Positions 33,067 to 44,074 of a stretch of DNA of 64,000 nucleotides are shown piece by piece. The notes beneath the pieces are model-generated. The model had not been told where the DNA came from. It searched no databases and saw only the letters and a program-made list of their open reading frames with translations. The stretch spans positions 1,361,334 through 1,425,333 of the forward strand of contig NW_006497672.1 in assembly GCF_000471905.2 (NCBI RefSeq), written 5' to 3'. Within the stretch, counting starts at the first letter, position 1. Each line of letters opens with the position of its first letter. A program made the translations under genes and the position numbers. The stretch comes from Amborella trichopoda (lineage: Eukaryota; Streptophyta; Magnoliopsida; Amborellales; Amborellaceae).

Positions 33067-36000
33067 GATTATGCATATGCTTGTGAAATGGGGGTGGAGT
33101 TATGATGTCTAAATTTGGTTAAGAATTCCTACAATTTTCCAAAAATATGTACTCTTTGTGCATTGTACTTTTTACCAACCTTTATATGTCCAAATGAGTT
33201 AAAATTTAATTCAAATGAAAGATGGGTGAGTTATCTTCAATTGTTCCTTAGGTTTCAGAGTGAGATTCTTTATGAATTGGGAGATAGGCTACATTTTCTA
33301 AAAGAGTGTCACCTGAAATTCTGAGATTTTCCAGAAATCTACATCCTCGATACATTGCACTTTTCACAGAATTTTATATGTCCAAATGAGTTAAAATTTG
33401 ATTAAAATGAAATATGGGTTAGTTCTATTCAGTTTTTCTTAAGGTTGTAGAGTGAGGTTCTTTATGAATTGGGAGATAGGCTATATTTTCCAAAAGAGTG
33501 TCACTTGAAATTCTGAGATTTTCTAGAAAACTACACTCTCTCTGCATTGCACCTTTCACCGACTTTTAGATGCCCAAATGAGTTTAAATTTGATTCAAAT
33601 GAAATATGAGTTAGTTATCTTCAATTGTAATGAAGGTTGCAGTGTGAGATTCTTTATGAATTGGGAGATAGGTTACATTTTCCAAAAGAGTGACACTTGA
33701 AATTCTGAGATTTTCCAGAAAACTATATTTTCTGTTCATTGCACTTTTTACCCACTTTTATTTGTCCAAATTAGTTAAAATTTGATTCAAATGAAATATG
33801 GGTGAGTTCCATTCAATTATTATTTAGGTTGCAGAGTGAGATTATTTATGAATTGGGAGATAGGATACATTTTCCAAAAGAGTGTCACCTGAAATTTTGA
33901 AATTTTTCAGAAAACTACATTCTTTGTACATTGCACTTTTTACCAATTTTTATATGTCCAAATGAGTTAAAATTTAATTAAAATGAAATATAGTTGAGTT
34001 CTCTTCAATTTTTCCTAAGGTTCTTTATGAATTGGGAGATCGGCTACATTTTCAAAAAGAGTGTCACCTGAAATTCTGAGATTTTTCAGAAAACTACATT
34101 CTTTGTGAATTACACTTTTTAACAACTTTTATATGTCTAAATGAGTTAAAATTGATTCAAATGAAATATGGGTGAGTTTTCTTCAATTGTTCTTTAGGTT
34201 GCAGAGTGAAATTACTTATGAATTGGGAGATAGGCTACATTTTTCAGAAGAGTGTCACCTGAAATTCTGAGATTTTCCAGAAAACTACACTCTCTGTGTA
34301 TTGCACTTTTCACCGATTTTTATATGTCCAAATGAGTTAAAATTTGATTCAAATGAAATATGAGTGAGTTTTATTCAATTTTTATTAAGGTTTCAAAGTG
34401 AGATTCTTTATGAATTGGGAGATAGGCTATATTTTCCAAAAGAATGTTACCTAAAATTCTGAGATTTTCCAGAAAACTATACTCTCTGTGCATTGCACTT
34501 TTCACCGATTTTTATATGTCCAAATGGGTTCAAATTTGATTCAAATGAAAGATAGGTAAGTCATCTTCAAAGTTTCATTTTTTAGTAAAATTCTTCATGG
34601 TTTGAAAATTATGCCACTGATACGATATATGTAATATTATATGTGATAAGTGATAAGTGATATATAATAAGTACTGTGATTTCATATGTGAGCATGGACT
34701 TGCCATATAATATGATACATAATATGATATAATGTGTAATAATGATGAGATATGATGTGTGAGCATGGACTTGCCGCATGATGTGTGATATAATGTGTAA
34801 TCATAATGTGATAAGACATGTCTATGAACTAGTAAATGTGTATGGTTGTATTAAGATGTGCTTGTGATGCAATGAATGTTTATGAAACAGTGGATGTTTA
34901 TGAAATATTAAATGTACATAATTGCTATAAGGCATGAATATGAGCTAGTGAATGCTTATGAAATACTGAATGTTTTTGAAATATTAAATATGCATGTTGT
35001 AATAGGACATGCTTATGAAATGAAAGTATGCCCTGAAATGAAATTATGATCTGAAATGTGTATATTTTGTGTGATAAGGGGCACTATAGAATCGGTTATC
35101 CATTGGTAGTGTCATGCAATGTGGTATGATATATGATATGAGGCACTATGCAATGGGACACCCATTGGTAGTGTGACTAAAGTGATGAGTGCTATGTGAT
35201 TTCTTTGGCATGCTTTGTGCGTATCGCATAGCCATGATTGATATTAGTGAGGTGCATGCTTTGAGACTATTACAGGTCTGACTATGTGATCGATACCAAT
35301 AAGGTGCATGCTTTGGATGTATTGCATGGCCTGACCTTGTGATTGCGATAGAATGAAAGCATGCCCTATTATGAAGTGAAAGTATGCTCCGTTGTGATAA
35401 GGATGCATATTGTAGGACATGCTCAGTTATAAATGAATGTGTGATTGTGAGAAATGCATAGTTATGATGAATTGTGATGATACTCATAAAGGAAAGGTTC
35501 ATTGAACTGTTAATTCAAATGATATCTGATATCTAAACTACGAATGTTCCGCCATGAAAGAAATCACTTATAATACATTGCCAAATAAAATGTTATACAT
35601 GGTTTCAGGTTACTTAGACTTGCATAAATCTGGAGTATGAGTATGAGTTATTGTATGTAGGCAAGAATGCATGGTGTTTTGATCTACTTACTGGGCTTTA
35701 TAGCTCGTTCCATTATTTTTTCTATCTATGTAGAGTGATACCCCGCAGGTGGAAGGCGAGCAGTTTGGTGAGTACAGTTCACAGTTGGAGCCCTGAGCTT
35801 GACGAGGATGCCTTTTTTTATTGTGTTTTGTTAGCAATTTGGCCATATAGTTGTTAGGAATTTGATGTTATGTAATGTTTTTGGGTCGTAGGAGCCTTGG
35901 ACACTTTTGTTATACCTTGGAGCTTTAATGATGGAATTAATTGTCTGGCTTTTGGGTGGTTGTATGTGTTTGGTGTTTTGCTTTCTTTCTTAGTTTGCAC

Positions 36001-36113
36001 TGATTGAGCCACTCTGACCTAAGTGGCATTCGTAACGTAATGATCACGGTCCCACACCTTGTTGCCCTCCGGCTAGAGAGAAAAAAAGAGGGGCAGGAGG
36101 CGGGGTCATGACA
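33067..36113 (+). mobile_element. C 5' LTR, second segment
   Basis: Continues the LTR after D (ATTATGCATATGCTTGTGAAATGGGGG, the same as 39233-39259). Contains the 190-bp array (33110-34570), AT-rich GATATATGTAATATT sequence (34610-35060), a short copy of the 55-bp repeat (35190-35345) and the end region GGGCTTTATAGCTCG...GTCATGACA. No gene. Confidence 0.85.
33110..34570 (+). repeat. 190-bp tandem array in C LTR
   Basis: Eight copies, recognised by TATATGTCCAAATGAGTTAAA at about 33177, 33373, 33562, 33753, 33948, 34126, 34319 and 34512, spacings 178-196. Each unit also has GAATTGGGAGATAGGCTA, AGAGTGTCACCTGAAATTC and GAGATTTTCCAGAAA. The 3' LTR shows the first unit before B cuts in. Confidence 0.9.
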
Positions 36114-36117
36114 GTTA

Positions 36118-36129
36118 TGGTATCAGAGC
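36118..36129 (+). other. C primer-binding site, tRNA-iMet
   Basis: TGGTATCAGAGC, complementary to the 3' end of initiator tRNA-Met, four bases after the LTR end CATGACA. This primer is usual for chromoviruses. Confidence 0.92.
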
Positions 36130-36225
36130 AATCAGGATAGAATTCTTGTCCTAAAGAGTCTTAGAAGTGTCCTTTGAATAGCTCTTGTTTGGGTTAGTAA
36201 TTGGGTGTTCCTGTCTCAGGTTAAG

Positions 36226-36780
36226 ATGACAAGAACTCGTGCCAACGATGCAAGTCCTAGTAATAGGAACTCCGTGGCTGTCGGGGAATTCATCAAGACC
36301 TTAGGGGCCATGACTCAGATAATGAAGGACGATATGCCGTCCCCGGCTGCCCCTGGCCTAAGGCATAATGATAGTTGTCTAATAGAGAAGTTTAAGAGGT
36401 TTGGGCCCCCATCCTTCGCAGGGCATGACAACTTTGAGAGAGACGAGAGGTGGCAGATGCAAGTTGAAAAGACCTATTGAGTCATACAGTGCTCAGATGA
36501 GCAGAAGTTGAGGCTAGGTACCTTCATGCTAGAAGGGGACGCCGAACATTGGTGGTGTTCAGTCCAGCAGGCCTGGGAAGAAGTAGAGACGGTACCTACT
36601 TGGGAAGGATTCTTAGGGCCCTTTAACAAAAAGTATTTCCCTGACTCGGTAAAAGAAAAGAAGGAGGTTGAGTTCATAGAATTGCAGCAAGAAAGGCTAA
36701 CTGTTGATCAGTATGCGGTTAAGTGCTTAGAGTTATCTCGATACGCGCAGTATATTATCAACACAGACTTCGGAGACTAG
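36226..36780 (+). pseudogene. gag: C gag remnant
   Basis: Start chosen at the ATG at 36226 (MTRTRANDASPSNRNSVAV), about 100 bases after the PBS. Then LIEKFKRFGPPSFAGHDNFE, ERWQMQVEKTY, an in-frame TGA (36478-36480), VIQCSDEQKLRLGTFMLEG, DAEHWWCSVQQAWEEVETVP, TWEGFLGPFNKKYFPDSVKE, VEFIELQQERLTVDQYAVKC and LSRYAQYIINTDFGD. This is the retrotransposon gag domain of Tekay/Del-type chromoviruses, with the WW and YFP landmarks in place. The frame ends at 36780, before any zinc knuckle. Apart from the one TGA the frame is open, better kept than the genes of the Ogre-like copies. Protease, RT, RNase H and integrase are missing. Confidence 0.88.
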
Positions 36781-37079
36781 AGTTATGCTTTTGATTTGTG
36801 GTGTAGAATCTAGAATTTTGTTTGACCTTGTTTTTTCTCACTTTGTTATAACACTACATTTTGGCATGTTATAGATTTTGAACCTTCATTGCTTAACTGC
36901 ACTTTAGGTGTGTGCAAACCGATGAGGGATTCTATGGAGACTATTTCAGTATGTTAACTGTATGGGGCTTTGCTTGAGGGGTATGTCCTGGCCCATTTGT
37001 TTAGGAACTAATAAGTGTCGTGATTGAAGTGAAGCACTATATGATATGACATGTGTGGTCAATCTTTTGATAGGTGAAA
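36781..37079 (+). other. C internal non-coding segment
   Basis: AT-rich DNA after the gag break (TTATGCTTTTGATTTG, GTTATAACACTACATTTTGG). No gene and no match to other parts of the window noticed. Confidence 0.4.
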
Positions 37080-38225
37080 TGTGATACGACTGTAACAGGT
37101 GATGCGCGATTTCTTTGGCCTACTTTGAGTGTATTGCAAGGCCTGACTTTGTGATTGATACCAGTGAGGTACCTGCTTTGACCATATTGCAAGGCCTGAC
37201 TTGGTAATTGATATCAATGAGGTGCCTTCTTTGAGCATATTGCAAGGCCTGACTTTATGATTATGTGGTTCATGCTTTGAGTGTATTGCATGATCATAAT
37301 TGATATCAGTGAGGTGCCTGCTTTGAGCGTATTGCAGGGCCTGACTTTGTGATTATGTGGTGCATGCTTTGAGCATATTGCATAACCATAATTGATATCA
37401 GTGAGGTGTCTGCTCTGAGCATATTGCAGAGCCAGACTTTATGATTGATACTAGTGAGGTGCCTGCTTTGAGCATATTGCAAGGCCTGACTTGGTAATTG
37501 ATATCATTGAGGTGCCTGCTTTGAGCGTACTGCAGGGTCTGACTTTGTGATTTTGTGGTGCATACTTTGAGTATAGTGCATGACCATAATTGATATCAGT
37601 GAGGTGCTTGGTTTGAGCGTATTGCAAGGCCTAACTTTGTAATTGATACCAGTGAGGTGCCTGCATTGAGCATGTTGCAGGGCCTAACTTGGTTAATTGA
37701 TATCAGTGAGGTGCCTGCTTTGAGTGTATTGTAAGGCCTAGCTTTGTGATTCTGTGGTGCATACTTTGAGCATATTGCATGATCATAATTGATATCAGTG
37801 AGGTACCTACTTTGAGCGTATTGCAGGGCCTGACTTTATGATTTTGTGGTGCATGCTTTGAGCGTATTGCATGACCATAATTGATATTAGTGAGGTGCCT
37901 ACTTTGAGCGTATTGCAGGGCCGGACTTTGTGATTCTATGGGGCATGCTTTGAGCGTATTGCATGATCATAATTGATATCAGTGAGGTACTTGCTTTGAG
38001 CGTATTGCAGGGCCTGACTTTGTGATTTTGTGGTACACCCTTTGAGCGTATTGCATGACCATAATTGATATCAGTGAGGTGCCTGCTTTGAGCGTATTGC
38101 AGTGCCTGACTTTGTGATTAATACCAGTGAGGTGTTTGCTTTGAGCGTATTGCAGTGCCTGACTTAGTGATTGATACTTGTATGGTGCTTGCTTTGTGAG
38201 TATGGCCGGACCTAATCTGAAAGTT
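37080..38225 (+). repeat. 55-bp tandem array with higher-order pairs
   Basis: About twenty copies of GAGGTGCCTGCTTTGAGCGT-ATTGCAGGGCCTGACTT units of 50-60 bases. Two variants alternate in places (GGGCCTGACTTTGTGATT and CATGACCATAATTGATATCAG), giving a pair period near 110. Two to three related units occur in the C LTR at 35190-35345. 38226-38508 is unique AT-rich sequence without a gene. Confidence 0.9.
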
Positions 38226-38508
38226 GATACCAGTGAGTTAGCTAGTAGTTGTTGATCTGTTGAGATAACTTATGGTTGAATGGCGTGATCTACATATCTA
38301 CTTATGTTAACCTGTTAAGGTTTGCATGCTGGATTGATATGGTAAATGATTTGTTAGTGCATTACACTCTGAGTATTGCCATGAGATATTATGTATAGGC
38401 TATAGAAGGTTGAATCAGGTAGCAGTGAGTGTATAGGTACCTCTCCCCCGATTGTTTAATTTCGTATGTATGATTTGGGAGACAAAATCCTATTTAATGG
38501 CTGGTTGA

Positions 38509-39433
38509 TGTAAGGGCCCAGACTCTTCTGCATGGAATTCCTAACCGTCGTGTGTGTAATTCCTACCTGACAACCGTGTGTGTAATTCTTGACCTCTCTG
38601 TCTGTGTAAATTCCCGACCGTCGTTACCACCGTGTGTGTGTTTTTCTGGTGTCGTGCGTATTTTGATCAGCAGCCATGCGTAACATTTTACCCCGGTGTG
38701 CGGTTGAATAGGGTGGTCCGAGGAGAGGGGGGACTTCCTCTTCTTTTTCTCCCCCTTCTTTTTCCTCACCCATGTGATGCCACCTCATTGCCACCTCACT
38801 TATGTGCTGCCACCAAATTGCCAACTTACCCCATGCATGTGTGCCACATCAGCTCATTTATGTGGCCACCTTCTCTCTCTCTCTTTTTGGATGCAATCCA
38901 CTTGTCCTTGCATATAGCCCTCTCTCTCCTCCCCCCCCTCCCAACCCCTTAATTTATAAATTGCCCTCCCCCAACTCATTGACCTTTTGCTCTCTCTCTC
39001 TCTCTCACCCACGTTTTCCCTTTTAAACTTTAGAACCTTAGGCACTGAAGCCACTATAAGGAGCTGGACAAGAGAAGGGAGTTGGAATCCCATGGTGCAG
39101 GTAAGTAGGATCTTCGCCATACTTTCATGCCTTATGTGATGCATGTGCTATCTATTCCTAAAATATGAAATTAATTTGTGTTTTTTTAGTGGCGCATGCT
39201 TGATTTTTTGGTAAGAACATGAAATTGAAGTGTGATTATGCATACGCTTGTGATATGGGGGTGGAGTTTTGTTGTCTAAATTTGATTAAGAATTCCTGTA
39301 ATTTTTCAGAAATCTGTACTCTCTGTGCATTGCACTTTCACTGACTTTTATATATCCAAATGAGTTAAAATTTGGCTCAAATGAAATATGGGTGAGTTCT
39401 CTTCAACTGTTCCTAAACTTGCAGAGTGAGATT
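38509..39433 (+). mobile_element. C 3' LTR start, cut by B
   Basis: Starts TGTAAGGGCCCAGACTCTTC and matches 29347-30060 and then 33072-33245, i.e. the LTR without D. It has a TATA box at 38955-38960. It ends at AGATT (39429-39433), directly before the LTR of B. The continuation is not in the window. No clear polypurine tract precedes it. Confidence 0.85.
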
Positions 39434-40737
39434 TGTTTGAACCTATTTTTCAGCACTTTGGTCCTTGGTAGGAAATAGGGCAATAAAGCCTACAAAACAA
39501 TGGAAATTCCTGGCAGTCTCAAAATGGCCCCAAAACTGGTCAGGATCTTCATCAGCACTTCAAAGGACCACCTGTCAAGTTTCGTCGTAATCATACATGT
39601 TTAAGATAGTGAACATAAAGATACAATTTCAGCAAAATCGGTCTCAAGCACCTTGGAATGGACCTTGTAACTAGAGATATATTGTTGGTGCGTCAAACAG
39701 CCGTGGGACCACCGCCATTAGATCCGACATGATCAAAAACTCTTATAGGTCAAGTTTTGGCTTAATCGGGCACTCCAAAAAGATGTTATGAGTAAAAGAC
39801 TAGAAAGGGGTAGGTCGCACATTATTCCCGTGTGGCCTCACTGCCCCAAATAACCATTAAAGGTTGTTTTCACAGTCACCGACAGTCACTTTCGGGGCCT
39901 ATATCTCACTTGTTCCAAGTCGGATCCCTCCTAAATATGGTGAGCGTGTTCGTCTCGTCAAGACGAACAATTCGATATGTGGTACGCCCTGGGACGATGC
40001 CCGAGCAGAGAGAAAAACTAAATGAAAGTCGATGATCCGTGAAGGGAGTTACAGAAAATTCAGAAGCAGCACGCCTCGTTCGAGCAGCCAGATCACGACG
40101 CTCGCATACCCGATCGACATGAAACTAATTGCAATGTGAATGAGGTCCAAGGCTATCTCTGGTCCGAACCTTGCATATGATGAATAGTTGGATTTCACAC
40201 ATGAATACGTCAAAGCTGATGTAAATTGGGACAGTCGGACTTCAAGATTCCAACCAAAAACTCAAGATGACAAAATCTTCCTCCGGACACGAAATCAAGC
40301 TACGTTCGTAGCAACATGATCGTGTCGGCATGCTCAGTGTGATTCAATGAAGAAATCACGAAGAAACATCAAGGAACGAGCACACAATCGATCCGAAGTT
40401 TTCAAGATTCATCCAAGATTCAAGTCTCATGATCATGCCTCCAAAACATGATTCATGGCTCGAAGTTGGTATCAAAATGATCGTAATGCCAAGCCCTACA
40501 AGAAAATAATAATCTTTCGATCAAAGGGGCATCAGAACGACCTCAGATCAGCCACGGAAGATCACGCAAGTTCTAGGGCAGCAGCAGGGACTGTTTTGGA
40601 ATTCCACACATTGTTAGGCAAGGGCAAAACAATCCTTTTGCTCCTATTTTTATAATTTTTTTAAATTCAATTAAATTGTAATAATCTTCAATTCTAGCTA
40701 GTTTTTTAACGTACACCTACGATTTAGCCCAAGTCTC

Positions 40738-40743
40738 TATAAA
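40738..40743 (+). promoter_or_regulatory. B 5' LTR TATA box
   Basis: TATAAA in TCTATAAACATGCAAAG. The 3' LTR, A1 and the inverted fragment at 735-743 all have a TATA box in this place. Confidence 0.7.
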
Positions 40744-40791
40744 CATGCAAAGCTAAATTGTAAAGACCTTCGGTTCATTTTTTATTGATTT

Positions 40792-40797
40792 AATAAA
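40792..40797 (+). terminator. B LTR polyadenylation signal
   Basis: AATAAA about 55 bases after the TATA box, conserved in the 3' LTR (58180-58185) and in A1 (9389-9394). This closeness implies a short R region. Confidence 0.55.
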
Positions 40798-40879
40798 ATT
40801 TCCATTCTCACTTAAACTCTTACGTACGTCTTGAAGAGAGAGAGAGAGGAGAGAGAAGAAAAAGGCCGGTATCCTTAGG

Positions 40880-41060
40880 TAAAGAAATTTTCTCTCTCCT
40901 CTTTCTCTCTTCATCTCATTATCTCTATCTTTTTTCTCTCTCTTCTCATCTCTATCTCTCCTCTCACTTCTCATCTCTATCTCTCTATCTCTTTGTTCTC
41001 ATATATATCTCTCTTTCTCTCTCTTCTTTTCTTTCGTCTCATCTCTATCTCTCTTTTTTC
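40880..41060 (+). repeat. CT-rich low-complexity tract
   Basis: CTCTCTTTCTCTC and ATCTCTATCTCTC words. Equivalent to 58280-58470 in the 3' LTR and the inverted 300-590. Confidence 0.85.
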
Positions 41061-43019
41061 TCTCATCTTCTTTCATTCTCAACACTGGGTGGGATTTTCT
41101 CTCTCCTCTTCTTTTATTTCAGTGCCGAGTAGAGTTTTCTATCTCTTCTCCTCTTATTCCCAATACCAACTAGGTTATCTCTCTCCTCTCTTCTCATTCC
41201 TTACGCCAATTGGGTTTTCACCTATTTTCGATTCTTCTCTCTCTTTTTTTTATCCTTGTGGTCTCGCATGACCATAACCCTCTTCTTCTCTCGTCCTTGT
41301 GGCCTCTCATGACTACAACTTTCTCTTTTTCTTCCTTGTGATCCTCTCTCTTCTTAGGCTTTTAACTCCTGCATATCCACCAGCTCTATGTATACCTTCG
41401 AGTCTACCTCCTCTATCTTTTCTTGGTGATCCTTCCTGACCATCTCCCTTTCTATTCTTTTTATGTGAACCTTCCCTTTACTCCCTCTTGTTGCACCTTT
41501 GCTTCCCTCTTTGCTCTCTCACGTTCTGTGGTCCCGCACGACCACTATTCCCGAAATCTTCATAACTTAGCGTTGAGCACTATCCCACGTATAGCCGGTT
41601 GGACAAATTTCATGAAGCGCCGGTTGGGCAATTTTCATGTAATGCTCGGTTGGGCAATTATCGTGTAGCGCCGGTTGGGAAATTTTGACGTAGCGCCAGT
41701 CCATTCTCTCCAAACCACAGCGCCAGTCCATTCTCTCCAAACTCATCGCCAGTCCATGCTCTCCGAACCCCAGCGCCGTTCCATCCTCTAAACCCAGCGC
41801 CAGTCCATTCTCCAAAACCCAGCGCCAGTCCCATCTCCACACCATAACCAACACCCCATCTTCACTCAAACAATCTTCTCCTCTCTCTGCTCACTGCCCT
41901 TCCCTTCTTTTCTCCTCCTCCTTCACAGTCGTGCAACTCCCTCATCTCCATCTCAGCCACTCCACCCAGCTGAGCCCTCTTCCATCTCCTCACTCCAACT
42001 GGCTGCCACTACCATCTCCATCTTCCTCTCCACTGCAACCAGCAACCACCCTCTGCCATCTTGGCCACTATTTCCATTCCTCTCCTTCTTGGATTCCATC
42101 TTCGCTCACCTGCGATCAACCTCAGCCACCTCTGTCACTCTCTGCTGTACCACACTGCCGCCTATAACCTCACGATCAACCTCAGCCACCTTGTTGCAGC
42201 AGCCAACCTGCCCATCTTCGCCTCCTCTTCCTCCGCTGTTGGCCCACCTTTGCTGCCCTCTCCTTCTTCTTCTTTGTAGCCACGCTCAGCCAGCTTCCCT
42301 TCTCTCAATTGCAGCCTGTTTCTTCCGCTCTGCTGCCCTCTTTCTACTTCGTTTCTCCCACACCACAGTCAACAACCAAGCAGCCACAGCCGCCATCTTG
42401 CTGCTCCCCTTCCTCCATGGCTGATCTATCTCTAAAAGAACCATCACCCCCGCCAGCCTGCTGCCTCATACAGTAATCACCACCCACCTTGTAGTAACTC
42501 GACCCACAACTCGCGAGTCACCTCTCGCGTGCCATTCCTCTCCACCCACCTTGTAACCTGCAACCTCCGCTTTTTCCATCCTATTTCTGCGAAGCAACTT
42601 CTACGACCTCTGCTGTCTCTTTCACCCCCTGTTCTCAACCATCTCCCTCTGTGGTAATTTGCTCCAACTCTCTTTCGTGTCTTCTACTCTCCTCTAGCCC
42701 AAGAAAAACACCCAATTGAGCACTCTATGTTCTCTCTCTAAAACACCACCCCAAACGAAAATCTTTTTTTTTTTTATTTCTCGTTTTGTTCGTTTTCGTT
42801 TCGGCCCTTTTCCCCGTCCTACCTTCTCGCTTAAGACCAACATACCCAATGTACGAGTCTCTCTTTCGCTTTTAATCAAACCATACGTTGTCTTCTTCGC
42901 ACCAATAAAATAATACCCCAAGCCTCTCTTTCTCTCTCTCTCTAAACTAGACTACCCCTTCTCTATATGTAGACGTCACGCTCCACTATTCACATTATAC
43001 CCAATAGCTTAGTAATAAA

Positions 43020-43440
43020 ACCCCTTCTACTTTTGACCATTTAAACCTTTTCCTTTTATTATTATTTATTCCATCTCACTTCATTTCTTTTATTACTTAC
43101 TCCATTTCATCTTGTTCAATCTTCTTTTACTTCCCTATCTCTTTTTATTTTATGCACCTCTTTTATTTTATTTTTTTTACTTCATTTATTTTATTTTCCC
43201 TTGACCAATGTCATTTTACTTATTTATTTTATTTCACTCACTCTATCCTACCATACCTTACTCTCAATCCCTTCATTTATTTTATTTTAATTTAATCATC
43301 TCATCTCATCTTATTTTCTTCCATTTTATTTCACTCCACTTCACTTTATTTATTTTATTTTGCTTCATTTAATTTTAATTTATTTAATTATGACTCCATT
43401 TTTCTAAAATTTTATTTTAATTCATCTCTCTCATTTTATT
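43020..43440 (+). repeat. ATTTTATTT-rich low-complexity tract
   Basis: Repeated TTATTTATTTTATTT and CATTTTATTTC words in the rear of the B 5' LTR. The 3' LTR is cut before this point, so it cannot be compared there. Confidence 0.8.
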
Positions 43441-43812
43441 TCATCCTATAACAAGGTGAGGACCTTGCCCCACTTGTCGATACTTCTAATATGTGTGTGT
43501 GTGTTTGCAGGAAACGAGAAATGGGTTAAGGGAAGCGATTCCCAACCGGCCATAGGTCAGGGGGGCTTTCCAACGTGATCTAAGAGGGCGCCCAGGCGAG
43601 CCAGCCTGAGCGTGTCACGGACCCATGTGAGGTAAGTCCCGCCTCACGACCTTAAATTCCTCTCTCACCGGGTGGTATTACCTGCCCTCGTTCTGGATCG
43701 AGGTTCCCAACAGAGTGATCTCAAAACATCCCGGGTCTCTCCTGAAACCCGAGACGCGTGCCACCTGATCCCCAAAGGATCCGGAGGGCGAGATCAAGGT
43801 GCCTAACCAGCT

Positions 43813-43830
43813 TGGCGACTCCACTGGGGA
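43813..43830 (+). other. B primer-binding site, tRNA-Arg type
   Basis: TGGCGACTCCACTGGGGA, three bases after the LTR end CCA. It matches the PBS type reported for Ogre-group elements. A2 (27560) and F (62592) keep degenerate forms. Confidence 0.85.
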
Positions 43831-44074
43831 CTTACTACCCCTTAGTCGGATTGTTCTTGTTTGGCTAGTTTCTTCTTTTATTATCTGATTTCATTGTCTT
43901 TACACCCTTTATTATGGCTTGCGGGTTCTGTAACCCATTTATCCGAATCGGGGATTTTCTTATCCCTCGGTATTCGAGAGTGTCCTTAGGGAACAAGTTC
44001 CTTCAACTTTGTTCCCAACCATCCTCTTGAGTAAAGACCCATTGTCTAGCTCCCAGATCTTAACCTAGACCGGC

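Larger units (their letters stand above)
29347..39433 (+). mobile_element. C: Tekay-like element, gag-only remnant
   Basis: LTR of about 3.76 kb once D is removed (29347-30060 plus 33072-36113), a tRNA-iMet PBS, a gag remnant, about 1.7 kb of non-coding sequence with a tandem array, then the first 925 bases of the 3' LTR, where B is inserted. Pol is absent, so the internal region is only 2.4 kb. LTR ends are TGTAAGGGCC and GGTCATGACA. LTR size, PBS and gag type fit the Tekay/Del chromovirus group. The target duplication cannot be checked because the far end is outside the visible part. Confidence 0.8.
40879..43510 (+). other. Possible intron inside the LTR (U5)
   Basis: Donor-like TTAG|GTAAAG at 40875-40884 and acceptor-like GTGTTTGCAG|G ending at 43510 bound a pyrimidine-rich stretch. 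Donor-like sites recur at the same place in the 3' LTR (TTAG|GTAAGG, 58267), A1 (AAG|GTATTT, 9489) and the inverted fragment (AAG|GTAAC, near 595). Acceptor-like sites recur in A2 (GCTTGCAG|G, 27278) and A1 (GTGCAG|A, 10775). Inferred only from sequence. Confidence 0.35.
39434..43809 (+). mobile_element. B 5' LTR, 4.4 kb
   Basis: Starts TGTTTGAACC inside C and ends TAACCA before the PBS. The TATA box is at 40738 and AATAAA at 40792, so U3 is about 1.3 kb and U5 about 3 kb. In order after the TATA: GAGAGAGAG, donor-like AGGTAAAG, CT-rich tract, GCGCCGGTTGG and GCGCCAGTCCATTC repeats (41590-41830), CT-rich Ser/Pro-coding-like DNA (41900-42430), ATTTTATTT-rich DNA (43020-43440), acceptor-like TTTGCAGG, GTGATCTAAGAGGGCGCCC and a GTGAGG...CCTCAC hairpin. 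No gene. Confidence 0.85.

Noticed and set aside
36118-36129. tRNA-like match
   Set aside because: It is only the 12-base complement of a tRNA 3' end, i.e. a primer-binding site.
37080-38225. Regular repeats considered as a CRISPR-like array
   Set aside because: Repeats are contiguous and degenerate, with no unique spacers and a plant context.
41931-42424. Ser/Pro-rich frames, also at 59099-59871, conserved in both LTRs of B
   Set aside because: The two are copies of the same LTR, so conservation is trivial; CT-rich DNA has few stops, and the frames are in U5.
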